Shown: positions 27,927 through 37,102 of the stretch, piece by piece | Numbering within the stretch: position 1 is the stretch's first letter | Layout: every line of letters begins with the position of its first letter | From: Pseudonocardia sp. 73-21 | GTDB taxonomy: Bacteria; Actinomycetota; Actinomycetes; Mycobacteriales; Pseudonocardiaceae | DNA: 64,000 nt | Assembly (NCBI RefSeq): GCF_001899645.1 | Contig: NZ_MKVV01000060.1 | Coordinates: 1-64,000, forward strand | Direction of reading: 5' to 3' | Translations under genes and position numbers: made by a program | Notes under the pieces: model-generated | What the model was told of the DNA's origin: nothing | The model's database searches: none | The model's input: only the letters and a program-made list of their open reading frames with translations

Positions 27927-29786
27927 GTGTCGATAGATCTGAGCTGTCCCAGCGAGCAGGCCGACGACGGTGGTCTCGGTCGGTTCGGGGTACTCGCCGG
28001 CCCGCTGACCGAGCCGCCGGATGGGCCCTACCGGGTCCGGTTCCAGAGGCTGCACACCGCGGGCGGTCGCGGGCGGGCCATCCGCACCGGTCTCATCATC
28101 ACGCTCAACGTGGCGGTCGAGGTCGCGTTCGTGCTGTGGCTGCTCTCGCCCGACCACCATCCGGACTTCGACAACCCGTGGCAGATCAACGTGGCCAACG
28201 TCTTCGTGATCGGCGCGGTCACGCTCGTCGAGGGCATGCGGCTGATCAACGTGTTCTCGCTGTCGCTGGCCTCGTTGCTGGCGCGCGATCCCGTGCCGGT
28301 GATGCCCGACCCGTCGCTGCGCGTGGCGTTCCTGACCACCATCGTCCCGGGCAAGGAACCGCTGGAGATGGTGCGCACCACGCTGCGGGCCGCCCGGCGC
28401 ATCCGCTACGAGGGCCGCCTCGACGTGTGGCTGCTCGACGAGGGCGACTCGGACGAGGTGCGTGAGATGTGCGCAGCCGAGGGCGTGCGCCACTTCAGCC
28501 GCAAGGGCGTCGAGCAGTACAACCAGGCCCACGGGGCGTTCAAGGCCAGGACCAAGCACGGCAACTACAACGCCTGGCTCGACGCCCACGGCTACCGCTA
28601 CGACGTGTTCATGTCGGTGGACCCCGACCACGTGCCCACCCCGGACTACGCCGACCGGATGCTCGGCTACTTCCGTGACCCCGACACCGCGTTCGTCGTC
28701 GGCCCGCAGTGCTACGCCAACGTCGACAACTTCGTCACCCGCGCCGCGGAGTCGCAGCAGTTCCCGTTCCACTCGGTGATCCAGCGGGCGGGCAACGCCT
28801 ACGGCGTCGCGATGCTCGTGGGCACGAACAACGCCGTGCGCATCGACGCGCTGGGCTGCGTCGGCGGCCTGATGGACTCCATCACCGAGGACTTCGCCAC
28901 GGGCCTGGCGATCCACTCGCGCCGCAACCCCGAGACGGGTGGCCGCTGGCGCTCGGTCTACACCCCCGATGTGGTGGCGGTCGGCGAGGGCCCGTCGTCG
29001 TGGGCCGACTACTTCAGCCAGCAGCTGCGCTGGTCGCGCGGCACGTTCGAGCTGCTGCGCGGCCCGTTCTGGCGGCGGCTGCACCGCCTGTCGGGCCTGC
29101 GCCCGCTGCACTACGTGCTCATCGCCACGTTCTACCCGTCGATGGCGCTGGGCTGGGTGCTCGGGCTGATCAACGCCACCCTGTACCTGACGCTCGGCGC
29201 GTCGGGCATCGTCGTGCCGCCCACGGTGTGGCTCGCCCTCTACGTCGACGCCACGCTGTTCCAGCTGTGGGTCTACGTGCGCAACCGCCGCCACAACGTC
29301 AGCCCGTTCGAGGACGAGGACTCGCCGGGCCTGCGCGGCATGGTCATGAGCGTGCTGGCGTCGCCGATCTACGCCGCGTCGCTGCTCGCGACGGTCCTGC
29401 GGATGCCGGCGAGGTTCGTCGTCACGGCGAAGGACGCGGCCAGTACCCGCGACTCGCTGCGCGCGTTCTGGCGGCACCTGATCTGGGCGCTGCTGCTGGT
29501 CGGGGCCATCGTGGTCGCCTTCTGTGAGGGCTACGCGAACGTCGACGTGCTGATGTGGCCGGTCTTCGCGTTGCTGATCACGATCACCCCGCTCCTGGTG
29601 TCCTGGCTGGAGTCGGCACCCGAGGCGGTCGAGCCGGCTCCAGCCGGCACTGATGCGCCGTCCCCACACTCGGAGGTCCGGCCCGATCCCGTCGCGGAGA
29701 TCGGGACCGGGATCACGGCCGAGTCGATGTCCGGGTCCGCCGCCGTGCCGGAGTTCGCCCCCGGCGATCTGGAGAGTGTCTCGTGA
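27927..29786 (+). CDS. cslA: cellulose synthase-like family 2 glycosyltransferase (CslA-like)
   Basis: A processive GT2 enzyme of about 619 residues. Two N-terminal membrane helices precede the catalytic domain, which has the acidic DXD-type motif in MSVDPDHVPTPDY, the TED motif in SITEDFATG and the QXXRW motif as QQLRW. Five or so C-terminal helices form the translocation pore. The product should be a beta-glucan. I prefer GTG at 27927, after GGGGGAA; GTG at 27846 adds 27 residues. Its stop overlaps glxA by 4 bases and a GH6 gene follows, reproducing the Streptomyces cslA-glxA-cslZ order, which supports the assignment more strongly than the sequence alone. Confidence 0.8.
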   Translation: MSIDLSCPSEQADDGGLGRFGVLAGPLTEPPDGPYRVRFQRLHTAGGRGRAIRTGLIITLNVAVEVAFVLWLLSPDHHPDFDNPWQINVANVFVIGAVTLVEGMRLINVFSLSLASLLARDPVPVMPDPSLRVAFLTTIVPGKEPLEMVRTTLRAARRIRYEGRLDVWLLDEGDSDEVREMCAAEGVRHFSRKGVEQYNQAHGAFKARTKHGNYNAWLDAHGYRYDVFMSVDPDHVPTPDYADRMLGYFRDPDTAFVVGPQCYANVDNFVTRAAESQQFPFHSVIQRAGNAYGVAMLVGTNNAVRIDALGCVGGLMDSITEDFATGLAIHSRRNPETGGRWRSVYTPDVVAVGEGPSSWADYFSQQLRWSRGTFELLRGPFWRRLHRLSGLRPLHYVLIATFYPSMALGWVLGLINATLYLTLGASGIVVPPTVWLALYVDATLFQLWVYVRNRRHNVSPFEDEDSPGLRGMVMSVLASPIYAASLLATVLRMPARFVVTAKDAASTRDSLRAFWRHLIWALLLVGAIVVAFCEGYANVDVLMWPVFALLITITPLLVSWLESAPEAVEPAPAGTDAPSPHSEVRPDPVAEIGTGITAESMSGSAAVPEFAPGDLESVS

Positions 29787-31744
29787 AGTCCCTCGTGCAG
29801 AGCCGTGTCCGCGGTGTCGTGCGCTGGATCCGCACCCGCCGCAAGCTCGTCACCCTGGTCACGCTGCCGACCTTCCTGCTGGCGGTGAACGTGCCCCCCG
29901 CGGTCGCGTTGGTGGCCGACTTCGAGCACGACCAGCTGATCCACAGCGCCGACTACACGGCGCAGTACGGCCGCTGGGACGTCATCGACCTGCCGGAGGA
30001 CCTGCAGGTCAACGCGATCCACGCGGCCCTGCTGCCCACCGGCAAGCTGCTGATCGTCGCGGGCTCGGGCAACGACCAGGCCAGCTTCGACGCCGGCACG
30101 TTCCGCACGCTGCTCTACGACCCCGCGGGCGGCCAGTCGCGGCTGATCCCGACGCCGTCGGACCTGTTCTGCTCCGGTCACGCCTTCCTGCCCGACGGCA
30201 AGCTGCTCGTCGCGGGCGGCACGCAGCGCTACGAGGTGCTCGACGGCAAGGTCACCAAGGCGGCCGGCGGCATGGTCGTCAAGAACGAGAACCCCGACAA
30301 GGGGCACGCGTTCGAGAAGGGCACCGAGTTCGTGGCGCCGGACGGGCGCAAGTACAAGGCCACGACGGCGTTCACCGTCCCGCCCGCGGTCAAGACGATC
30401 ATCCCCGAGGGCGCGAAGGTCACCCCGAGCCAGACCACGGTGTTCGTGGAGTCCGAGACGGACGGCCCCGCGGGCGTCACCGCGAAGGCCGCCCAGTACA
30501 CGATCACCGGCCTCGCCGGTCCGGATGCGAACAACCTCTACGGGCTCGCGCAGAAGCTGACGCTCGACAAGCAGGACTTCCAGGGCATCGCCGACACCTA
30601 CGAGTTCGACCCGGTCGCCGAGCGCTACGTCAAGGTCGGCGACATGGTGGAGAAGCGCTGGTACCCGTCGCTGGTCGGGCTGCCCGGCGGCGACGTGCTC
30701 GCCGTCTCCGGGCTGGACGGCACCGGCACGATCCTGCCGGGCCAGAACGAGGTGTTCGACCCGTCCACGAAGCGCTGGACCGAGCGCCCCGACCTGTTCC
30801 GCTACTTCCCCACCTACCCCGCGCTGTTCCAGACCGCGGTGCCCGGCCGCCTGTTCTACTCCGGCTCCAACGCCGGCTACGGCCCCGCCGACGCCGGGCG
30901 CGTTCCGGGCTTCTGGAACCTGCAGGGCAACACGTTCGAGCCGGTCACCGGGTTGCGCGACCCCGACCTCATGGAGACCAGCGGGTCGGCGTTCGCCGGG
31001 CCCGTCCAGGGCCAGAAGGTGATCGTGGTCGGTGGCGGCGGGGTGGGGGAGTCCAACCGCTCCACCACGCGCATCGACGTCATCGACCTGAAGGCGTCGA
31101 AGCCCACCTTCACCCCCGGCCCGGACCTGCCCGCCCCCACCCGCTACCCCAACGTGGTACAGCTGCCCAACGACGACCTGCTGATCGCCAACGGGTCGCG
31201 CGACTACCGGGGCAAGGGCCAGAGCGACCTGTTGCTGGCCAGCCTCTACCACCCGTCGACGAACACGCTGAGCCGCGCCGCCGACCCCACCGTCGGCCGC
31301 GACTACCACGCCGAGGGCATCCTGATGCCCAACGGCCAGGTCATGACGCTCGGCGGCAACGCGCTGTTCTCCGACCCCGCCGACACCAAGACGGCCAAGT
31401 TCGAGAAGCGGCTGGAGATCTACACGCCGCCGTACCTCTTCCACGGTCCGCAGCCGGTGATCACCACGGCGCCGACGGAGGCGAAGCTCGGCACGTCGAT
31501 GGCGGTGACCACACCGGACGCGGGTGCGATCGCGGCGGCCCGGCTGATCCGCCCGAGCGCGGCCACCCATGCCACCGACCTCGAGCAGCGCTCGGTGATC
31601 CTCCCGGTCGCGAAGGGGTCCGGTGGTGCGCTCGACCTGCGGATACCCGGCGACCCGACGATCGTGCCGCCCGGCTACTACATGCTGTTCCTCGTCGACA
31701 AGGCCGGCGTCCCGTCGGTGGCGAAGTGGGTCCACGTCACGTGA
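29783..31744 (+). CDS. glxA: GlxA-like copper radical oxidase
   Basis: A 653-residue galactose-oxidase-like protein with one N-terminal membrane segment (about residues 22-45), a kelch-type propeller and a C-terminal early-set domain ending VAKWVHVT. The residues expected for the copper and Tyr-Cys radical site are all present: Cys130 (LFCSGHAF), Tyr294 (KRWYPSL), Tyr508 and His509 (GRDYHAEG), and His596 (ATHATDLEQRS). In Streptomyces GlxA acts outside the membrane on the CslA-made glycan and is needed for its deposition. The gene overlaps cslA by 4 bases. No copper chaperone gene is nearby. Confidence 0.88.
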   Translation: MKSLVQSRVRGVVRWIRTRRKLVTLVTLPTFLLAVNVPPAVALVADFEHDQLIHSADYTAQYGRWDVIDLPEDLQVNAIHAALLPTGKLLIVAGSGNDQASFDAGTFRTLLYDPAGGQSRLIPTPSDLFCSGHAFLPDGKLLVAGGTQRYEVLDGKVTKAAGGMVVKNENPDKGHAFEKGTEFVAPDGRKYKATTAFTVPPAVKTIIPEGAKVTPSQTTVFVESETDGPAGVTAKAAQYTITGLAGPDANNLYGLAQKLTLDKQDFQGIADTYEFDPVAERYVKVGDMVEKRWYPSLVGLPGGDVLAVSGLDGTGTILPGQNEVFDPSTKRWTERPDLFRYFPTYPALFQTAVPGRLFYSGSNAGYGPADAGRVPGFWNLQGNTFEPVTGLRDPDLMETSGSAFAGPVQGQKVIVVGGGGVGESNRSTTRIDVIDLKASKPTFTPGPDLPAPTRYPNVVQLPNDDLLIANGSRDYRGKGQSDLLLASLYHPSTNTLSRAADPTVGRDYHAEGILMPNGQVMTLGGNALFSDPADTKTAKFEKRLEIYTPPYLFHGPQPVITTAPTEAKLGTSMAVTTPDAGAIAAARLIRPSAATHATDLEQRSVILPVAKGSGGALDLRIPGDPTIVPPGYYMLFLVDKAGVPSVAKWVHVT

Positions 31745-31763
31745 TCGGCAAGAATGTGCGTCC

Positions 31764-32795
31764 ATGAGGCCCCGCCGCCGTCCCACCGCCCTGCTCCTGG
31801 GCGCCACCGTCGGCGTGGTCGTCGCGATCGTGGCCGTCCTGGCGTTCACCACCGCGGTGGACGTCTCGCCCGCCGCACCGGTGCAACCGGCCGCGCTCGC
31901 CGGGCCGCTGCCCTCTCCGTCGGGGTTCTTCGTCGATCCCGGGACGCCGGCCGCCCGCCAGCAGCAGCAGTGGGCGGCCGATGGCCGCACCGACGACGCC
32001 CGCCGCATCGGCGAGATCGCGGCACAGCCCGTGCCGGACTGGCTGACGCAGCCCACCGGCCAGGTCGGCGCCGAGGTCACCCGCTACGTCGGGCTGGCGC
32101 GGGCGGCGAAGCAGCGCCCGCTGTTCGTGCCGTACTTCGTGCCGGGCCGCGACTGCAGCAGCTACTCCGCGGGTGGTGCGAAGGACGCGGCCGACTACCG
32201 GAGATGGATTCGGGAGGTCGCGGGCGCGTTGAACGGGGCGGCCGCCACCGTCGTCCTCGAACCGGACGCCGTGCCGCACGAGATATCCGGGTGCGGCCGC
32301 GTCGAGGGCCGGGCCGAGCTGTTGACCGACGCCGTCTCCGTCCTGAAGGCGGCCGGGCCGGTGACCGTGTACCTCGACGCCGGCAACCCCGGCTTCGTCA
32401 CCGACACCGGCGCCCTCGCCGACGCGCTGAAGCGCAGCGGCGTCGCGCAGGCCGACGGCTTCGCCCTCAACGTGGCCAACTTCTACCCCACCCCCGAGGT
32501 CGTGACCTACGGACGTGCGGTGTCGGCGGCCGTCGGGGGCAAGCCGTTCGTGGTGGACACCAGCCGCAACGGCAACGGCCGACCCGACGGCAACACCGTC
32601 AACGGCGCCCCGTCGTTCTGCAATCCGCCCGGCCGTGCGCTGGGCGAGGTGCCCACCACGACGACGGGTGAGGCGTCCGTCGACGCGTACCTGTGGATCA
32701 AGCGGGTGGGGGAGAGCGACGGCGCCTGTCGCCCCGGCGAGCCGGAGGCCGGGCAGTGGTGGGCGGACTACGCCCTGGCGCTGGTGCCGAAGTAG
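31764..32795 (+). CDS. GH6 family beta-1,4-glucanase (CslZ-like)
   Basis: A 343-residue secreted or membrane-anchored enzyme (N-terminal helix at residues 10-30). GH6 signatures include PGRDCSSYSAGG with the expected acid Asp130, VVLEPDAVPH (Glu166, Asp168), YLDAGNPGFV, GFALNVANFYPT, FVVDTSRNGNG, CNPPGRALG and YLWIKRVGESDG. It should cleave cellulose-like chains. It starts 20 bases after glxA, in the position of Streptomyces cslZ. A paralog lies at 41766; the two share nearly every one of these motifs. Confidence 0.9.
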   Translation: MRPRRRPTALLLGATVGVVVAIVAVLAFTTAVDVSPAAPVQPAALAGPLPSPSGFFVDPGTPAARQQQQWAADGRTDDARRIGEIAAQPVPDWLTQPTGQVGAEVTRYVGLARAAKQRPLFVPYFVPGRDCSSYSAGGAKDAADYRRWIREVAGALNGAAATVVLEPDAVPHEISGCGRVEGRAELLTDAVSVLKAAGPVTVYLDAGNPGFVTDTGALADALKRSGVAQADGFALNVANFYPTPEVVTYGRAVSAAVGGKPFVVDTSRNGNGRPDGNTVNGAPSFCNPPGRALGEVPTTTTGEASVDAYLWIKRVGESDGACRPGEPEAGQWWADYALALVPK

Positions 32796-33163
32796 CAGCC
32801 GCCGCGACCGTGTTCTGGACGCCGACCCGATGGTCTGGGCTGTTTGCGCGATCGAGTCGGGGGCGAATGGCCTAATCCGGCCGAGGTCGCCCGACATGCC
32901 GTAACGCTGCACGTGAGTTCACCGACGTGGTAGTCGAGCTCCCCAGCCGGATTCTGTCGCCCATCGCTTTCCCCGACCTTCGCGACCGCAGCTACCGCAC
33001 CCACGATGACGTCGATGTGGAGCGTTCAGGAATGACTTCCTGGACGCCGTACTTCCGTGACCATCGGAAGAGGATGCGGTCGTGCTCATCCGTTCTTCCC
33101 GACACTCGTCGCCCTTCTCCCCGAAGGTACGAGCCGCGGTACACCGAATGTGGAGCGCCGACC
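32796..33163. other. 368-base intergenic region with an inverted repeat
   Basis: This lies between the GH6 gene and the broken GT2 gene. It is noticeably less GC-rich than its surroundings. A 9-bp inverted repeat (33024-33032 with 33037-33045, one G-T pair) around TGAC could be an operator for the downstream operon. No gene is evident. Confidence 0.35.
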
Positions 33164-33646
33164 ATGACCAGCATCGAGGACAGCCGGATCCCTGCGGATC
33201 TCCTGCCCGACGATCCTGCCCCGGAGTGCCCCGATCCTCCTGCGCCCGTACCGCCCCGGATCAGCGTCGTCGTCCCGCCCCTCAACGAGTCGCACAACAT
33301 CGGCTGGGTTCTGGCCCGCCTCTCGCGGGACCTGCACGAGGTGATCCTCGTCGACGGGCGCTCGGTCGACGGCACGGTCGCCGCAGCCACGGGTGACATC
33401 GCCGTCATCATCGACGCCGAGGGGTCCATGGATCCCGTGGAGATCCCCGGCCTCGTCGGGGCACTGCTTGCAGGCGCGGACGTCGTGAAGGGCTCACGGG
33501 CCGCGGCCGGGGGCGGTTCGAGCGACCTCCCGACCGTTCGCCGGTTGCGCAACCGGGTCCTCACCTTCGCGGCGAACCTCGTGTACCGCCAGAGTTGGCG
33601 CGAGCTCTGTTACGGCTATGCAGCGCGGGTCGGCGGCCTCGCATGA
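33164..33646 (+). pseudogene. degenerate family 2 glycosyltransferase
   Basis: A 160-residue frame resembling dolichol-phosphate-mannose-synthase-like GT2 enzymes, with ISVVVPPLNESHNIGWVLA, then EVILVDGRSVDGT, TGDIAVIIDAEGSMDP and GADVVKGSRAAAGGGSSD. Two parts are missing. The roughly 30-35 residues normally found between DGT and the DIxV strand are deleted, and the protein stops right after LCYGY, where the family continues for 60 or more residues. The DXD-type motif reads DAEGS. It still has a start codon and its stop overlaps the next gene (ATGA), so it may be translated to couple the operon. Activity is unlikely. Confidence 0.6.
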
Positions 33647-34767
33647 ACGCGATCCCCGAGCCCCGCTCGACCCCGGACGCGATCGCCCCGGAACGCGGTG
33701 ACGCCGGGGACGGTGCCTCACGGGTCCTCTACTTCATCACCTCCTACGGCACCGGCGCGCAGCTCCAGCGCCTCCTGAGGACGCTGCTGACCGGTGACCC
33801 GGACTGCGCGGTCGTGATCCACCACGACCGCTTCCAGACCGACCTGGACCTCGGGGACCTGGCCGACCACGACGACGTGCACGTGCTCACGAGCGACGAG
33901 CCGATCGTGTGGGGTGACCTGTCGCTGGAACGGGCCCGCTGGCGGGTGTTCGAGTGGTCGTTGCGCCACATGGAGTTCGGTTGGATGGTCCTGCTCTCCG
34001 AGCAGGACTACCCGCTGGTCCCGATCCGCGACGTCACCGACGGTCTCCGCCGCTGCGGGGCCGACGCGCTCATCGAGGCCGTTCCCATCGAGCAGATCGA
34101 CGATCCCCACCATCTCCGCGAGCTCCGTCCCCACCACCGGCTGGACTGCCGCCGCCGCTACGAGTACCGCTACCAGGTCGTGCCCCGCCTCGGTCTGACC
34201 GACGGCTGGCCGGATCAGGCCCGGACGGCATCCCGTCATCTGCGCCGAGCCCTCTACTTCACGGTGAACGCGGTGCAGAAGAAGGTGGTCCTCTACTCCT
34301 TCCACGACAAGCTGGGCATGGGTACCAAGGTCGGGGTCCGCTCCTCACAGCCGCCGTTCGACGCCAACTTCCCCTGCTGGTACAGCTCGGCCTGGTTCGC
34401 CCTGTCACGGAGGGCGGTGCGGTCCGTGGTCGCGTTCGTCACCGAGAACGAGGACTTCGTGGAGCACTACGAGGACACGATCATCCCCGTCGAGTCGGCG
34501 ACCGCCACGATCGTCTGCAACGACCCGGGTCTGCGGGTCGCCCGCCGTTCCCTGCACTACGTCCGGTGGAGCGACCGCGGATCGGGCAGACCGGACGTCC
34601 TCACGGCTCACGACGCCGGTGAGCTGCTGCGTTCGGGCTTCTACTTCGCGCGCAAGCTGGACCTGGTGACCGAGCCCGAGCTGTTCGACATCCTCGATCG
34701 GACCGTTCTCGCGGAGCCGGTGGCGGGGAAGGCTGTCGAGCACGCCTCGGCCGACAGTGGCGGATGA
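33643..34767 (+). CDS. Core-2/I-branching-like glycosyltransferase (GT14)
   Basis: A 374-residue protein resembling bacterial members of the beta-1,6-N-acetylglucosaminyltransferase family. Features include RVLYFITSYGTGAQLQRLL near the start, WMVLLSEQDYPLVPI (residues near 110-124), CWYSSAWFALSRRAV and VESATATIVCN. No signal peptide or membrane segment is visible, so a cytoplasmic transferase adding a branch sugar is likely. The ATG overlaps the previous stop and the TGA overlaps the next start. The GT14 assignment rests on the SEQDYP and SSAWFALSR motifs and should be confirmed by a profile search. Confidence 0.6.
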   Translation: MNAIPEPRSTPDAIAPERGDAGDGASRVLYFITSYGTGAQLQRLLRTLLTGDPDCAVVIHHDRFQTDLDLGDLADHDDVHVLTSDEPIVWGDLSLERARWRVFEWSLRHMEFGWMVLLSEQDYPLVPIRDVTDGLRRCGADALIEAVPIEQIDDPHHLRELRPHHRLDCRRRYEYRYQVVPRLGLTDGWPDQARTASRHLRRALYFTVNAVQKKVVLYSFHDKLGMGTKVGVRSSQPPFDANFPCWYSSAWFALSRRAVRSVVAFVTENEDFVEHYEDTIIPVESATATIVCNDPGLRVARRSLHYVRWSDRGSGRPDVLTAHDAGELLRSGFYFARKLDLVTEPELFDILDRTVLAEPVAGKAVEHASADSGG

Positions 34768-36032
34768 CCGCCGGAACGGCTGCGAAGTCCCGTCACCTGG
34801 AGTTCAACGCGCTCGCCATGATGGTGACAACGGCGTCGACCTCGGTGCTGGGGATCGCCTTCTGGGCCGCGGCGGCCCGCTTCTACACACCGGCCGAGGT
34901 CGGCCGGGCGTCGGCGACCCTCTCGACGGCGACGATGCTGGCGGCGTTCGCGAGCCTGAACCTGGGCAACGTCTACGCGCGCTTCCTCCCGGGTGCGGGG
35001 CCCCGGTCCCGGCAGTTCGTGATGGCCGGGTACGGCGTCACCGTGGTCGCCGCGGTGCTGCTCGGAACCGGGTTCCTGCTCCTCGGCCCGACCACGCAGA
35101 TGCTCGTGACGCCCAGCGACCATGTGCTGTTCCCGGTGCTGGTCGTCGTCCTCACGATCTTCCTGCTGCAGGACTTCGTCCTCGTCGCGCTGCGGGCCGC
35201 CGCGTGGGTGACGGTCGAGAACGTGGCCTTCGCCGTGGTGAAGCTGGCGCTGCTCGCCTTCCTGGCCGGCGCGACCGTGAGCAACGGGGTGGTCGTCGCG
35301 TGGGGCGCTCCGGCGGCCCTGGCCGTCGGCGTCATCGCCCCGATCCTGTACTTCCGCATGCTGCCGAACCGGCAGCCGCTCGCGGGCGGCACGGGCGGCC
35401 AGCCGCCGGGGCGAGGTGAGCTGGGGCGGTTCTTCGCGGCCGAGTACGCGACGGGGGTGGCGGCGAACATCGTGCCGGTGCTGCTGCCGTTGATCGTGCT
35501 GACCAGGCTCGGCCCCGAGGCGAACGCCTACTACGCGGTCCCGTGGATGATCAGCACGGCGTTGAACCTGCTGGTGTGGAACGTCGCGTCCTCCTTTCTG
35601 GTGGAGGCCTCGCACGACGAGCGGGCCACGGGCGCGCTGATCCGCCGCGCGCTGCGACTCTCCTGCGCCGTGGGCGTCGGCGGGTCGATCGCCGTGATCA
35701 TCTCGGCGCCGTGGGTGCTGTCCGTTCTCGGAGGTGCGTACGCCGCCGAGGGCACCGCGGTGCTGCAGTTCATGGCGGCGGCGGCCCCGTTCACGGTGAT
35801 CATCACGACGTACACGACGCTGGCCCGGATCCGCCGCAGGATGGCGCAGGTCGTCGTCGTGCAACTGGCGACGGCGGCCATCGTGATCTCCCTGGCCTTC
35901 CTTCTGGTCGACGGGCTCGGTATCACCGGCATGGGCGTCGCCTACCTCGCGGGCGAGGCACTGGTGACCGCGTTCGTCCTGGTGCCGTTGGTGCGCGGCT
36001 ACCGCCATGTGTCCCCTGTGCAGCGATCGTGA
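34764..36032 (+). CDS. polysaccharide flippase (Wzx/MOP family)
   Basis: A 422-residue membrane protein with about 12 helices. It is paralogous to the flippase at 21651: both share an LEFNAL/LELNAL opening, RFLPGAGPRS near residue 75 and AEVGR(A/S)SA. This copy lacks the long N-terminal cytoplasmic extension of the other. It starts in an ATGA overlap with the GT14-like gene and ends in a GTGA overlap with the next gene, so it is inside a tightly coupled operon. Confidence 0.82.
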   Translation: MTAGTAAKSRHLEFNALAMMVTTASTSVLGIAFWAAAARFYTPAEVGRASATLSTATMLAAFASLNLGNVYARFLPGAGPRSRQFVMAGYGVTVVAAVLLGTGFLLLGPTTQMLVTPSDHVLFPVLVVVLTIFLLQDFVLVALRAAAWVTVENVAFAVVKLALLAFLAGATVSNGVVVAWGAPAALAVGVIAPILYFRMLPNRQPLAGGTGGQPPGRGELGRFFAAEYATGVAANIVPVLLPLIVLTRLGPEANAYYAVPWMISTALNLLVWNVASSFLVEASHDERATGALIRRALRLSCAVGVGGSIAVIISAPWVLSVLGGAYAAEGTAVLQFMAAAAPFTVIITTYTTLARIRRRMAQVVVVQLATAAIVISLAFLLVDGLGITGMGVAYLAGEALVTAFVLVPLVRGYRHVSPVQRS

Positions 36033-37102
36033 AGCGAATGACGAGAGGTGCCGCCGTGCTGGCTGGGGAACTGACCCGGGGTCGCCGGGTGATGCAGGAC
36101 GGGATCACGATCTATCCCGTCGAGCGGTTGGGCAACCAGCTCTTCCAGTACGCCACCGGCCTGGAGCAGGCGCGCAGGCTGCAGGTGCCGCTCTACGTCA
36201 ACAGGGCGTTCTACCTGGAGGAGGCGGCGGCGAAGCGGCGGGTGTACTCGCTCGACTACCAGCTCGACGCGTTCGACAGCGGCATCGTCGACCCGATCGG
36301 GGAGGAGTACCACCGGCCGATCTTCTACGGCCTGCCCCCCATTCGGACGGTGGAGTCCTTCCACCGGAGGATCGGGTCGAGGCTGCCCGGGCCGGGGTCG
36401 CGGATCTTCGGCGAGCGCTCGTTCGGCTACGACCCCCGCATCCACGACGTCGTGCCGGGAACCACGTTGCTGGGGTTCTTCCAGTCGTGGCGGTACTGCA
36501 CGACCGTCGTCGAGGAGGTGCGCCGTCGGATGACCGCGCTGACCGCCCCGTCCGCCTGGTATGCGGCGATGTGCGAACAGCTGAGACCGGGCGACGGGTC
36601 GGTCGTCCTCAACGTCCGGCGGTCCGACTACCTGCTGCCCAGGCAGCGGGCGGTGCACGGTGTGGCCACTCGCTCCTACTACGAGCGGTCCCTGCGTCTC
36701 GTCCGCGGTCTCGGCGTCACGGGTCCGGTGTACGTCATGAGCGAGGCGCTGGACGACGTGATGCGCGAGTTCGAGGGGATCCCGGACCTCGTCCCGATCC
36801 AGCCCCCTCCCGGCACCGATCCGATGGAGCTCATCCTCCTGCTGGCCCGCGCGGACGCCCTGGTTGCGGCGAACAGCTCGTTCAGCTGGTGGGGTGGCTT
36901 CCTCGGCGAGCGGCCCGGCCGGCCCGTCGTCGCACCCCGGCCGTGGTTCACGTTGAAGCGGATCGACTCCGACGACCTGTTGATGCCGGACTGGATCACG
37001 TTGGACCGCGAGGACCACCCCGATCCGGCGGGTGCCGTGTCCGTCCCCGCACAGGCCCGATCGTCTCGTCCACTCGACTCCGAGGAGCACATCCGTGTCT
37101 GA
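36029..37102 (+). CDS. GT11 family alpha-1,2-fucosyltransferase-like enzyme
   Basis: A protein of about 357 residues. The N-terminal glycan-transferase motif is ERLGNQLFQYATGLEQA. The central donor-binding motif is LNVRRSDYLLP (usually HXRRXD; here the His is Asn). The third motif is ANSSFSWWGGFLGE. These define GT11, which transfers fucose or a related sugar from a GDP-sugar. No GDP-fucose genes are in the window. GTG at 36029 gives a GTGA overlap; ATG at 36038 and 36092 are alternatives, and no strong Shine-Dalgarno site favours one. Confidence 0.8.
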   Translation: MKRMTRGAAVLAGELTRGRRVMQDGITIYPVERLGNQLFQYATGLEQARRLQVPLYVNRAFYLEEAAAKRRVYSLDYQLDAFDSGIVDPIGEEYHRPIFYGLPPIRTVESFHRRIGSRLPGPGSRIFGERSFGYDPRIHDVVPGTTLLGFFQSWRYCTTVVEEVRRRMTALTAPSAWYAAMCEQLRPGDGSVVLNVRRSDYLLPRQRAVHGVATRSYYERSLRLVRGLGVTGPVYVMSEALDDVMREFEGIPDLVPIQPPPGTDPMELILLLARADALVAANSSFSWWGGFLGERPGRPVVAPRPWFTLKRIDSDDLLMPDWITLDREDHPDPAGAVSVPAQARSSRPLDSEEHIRV

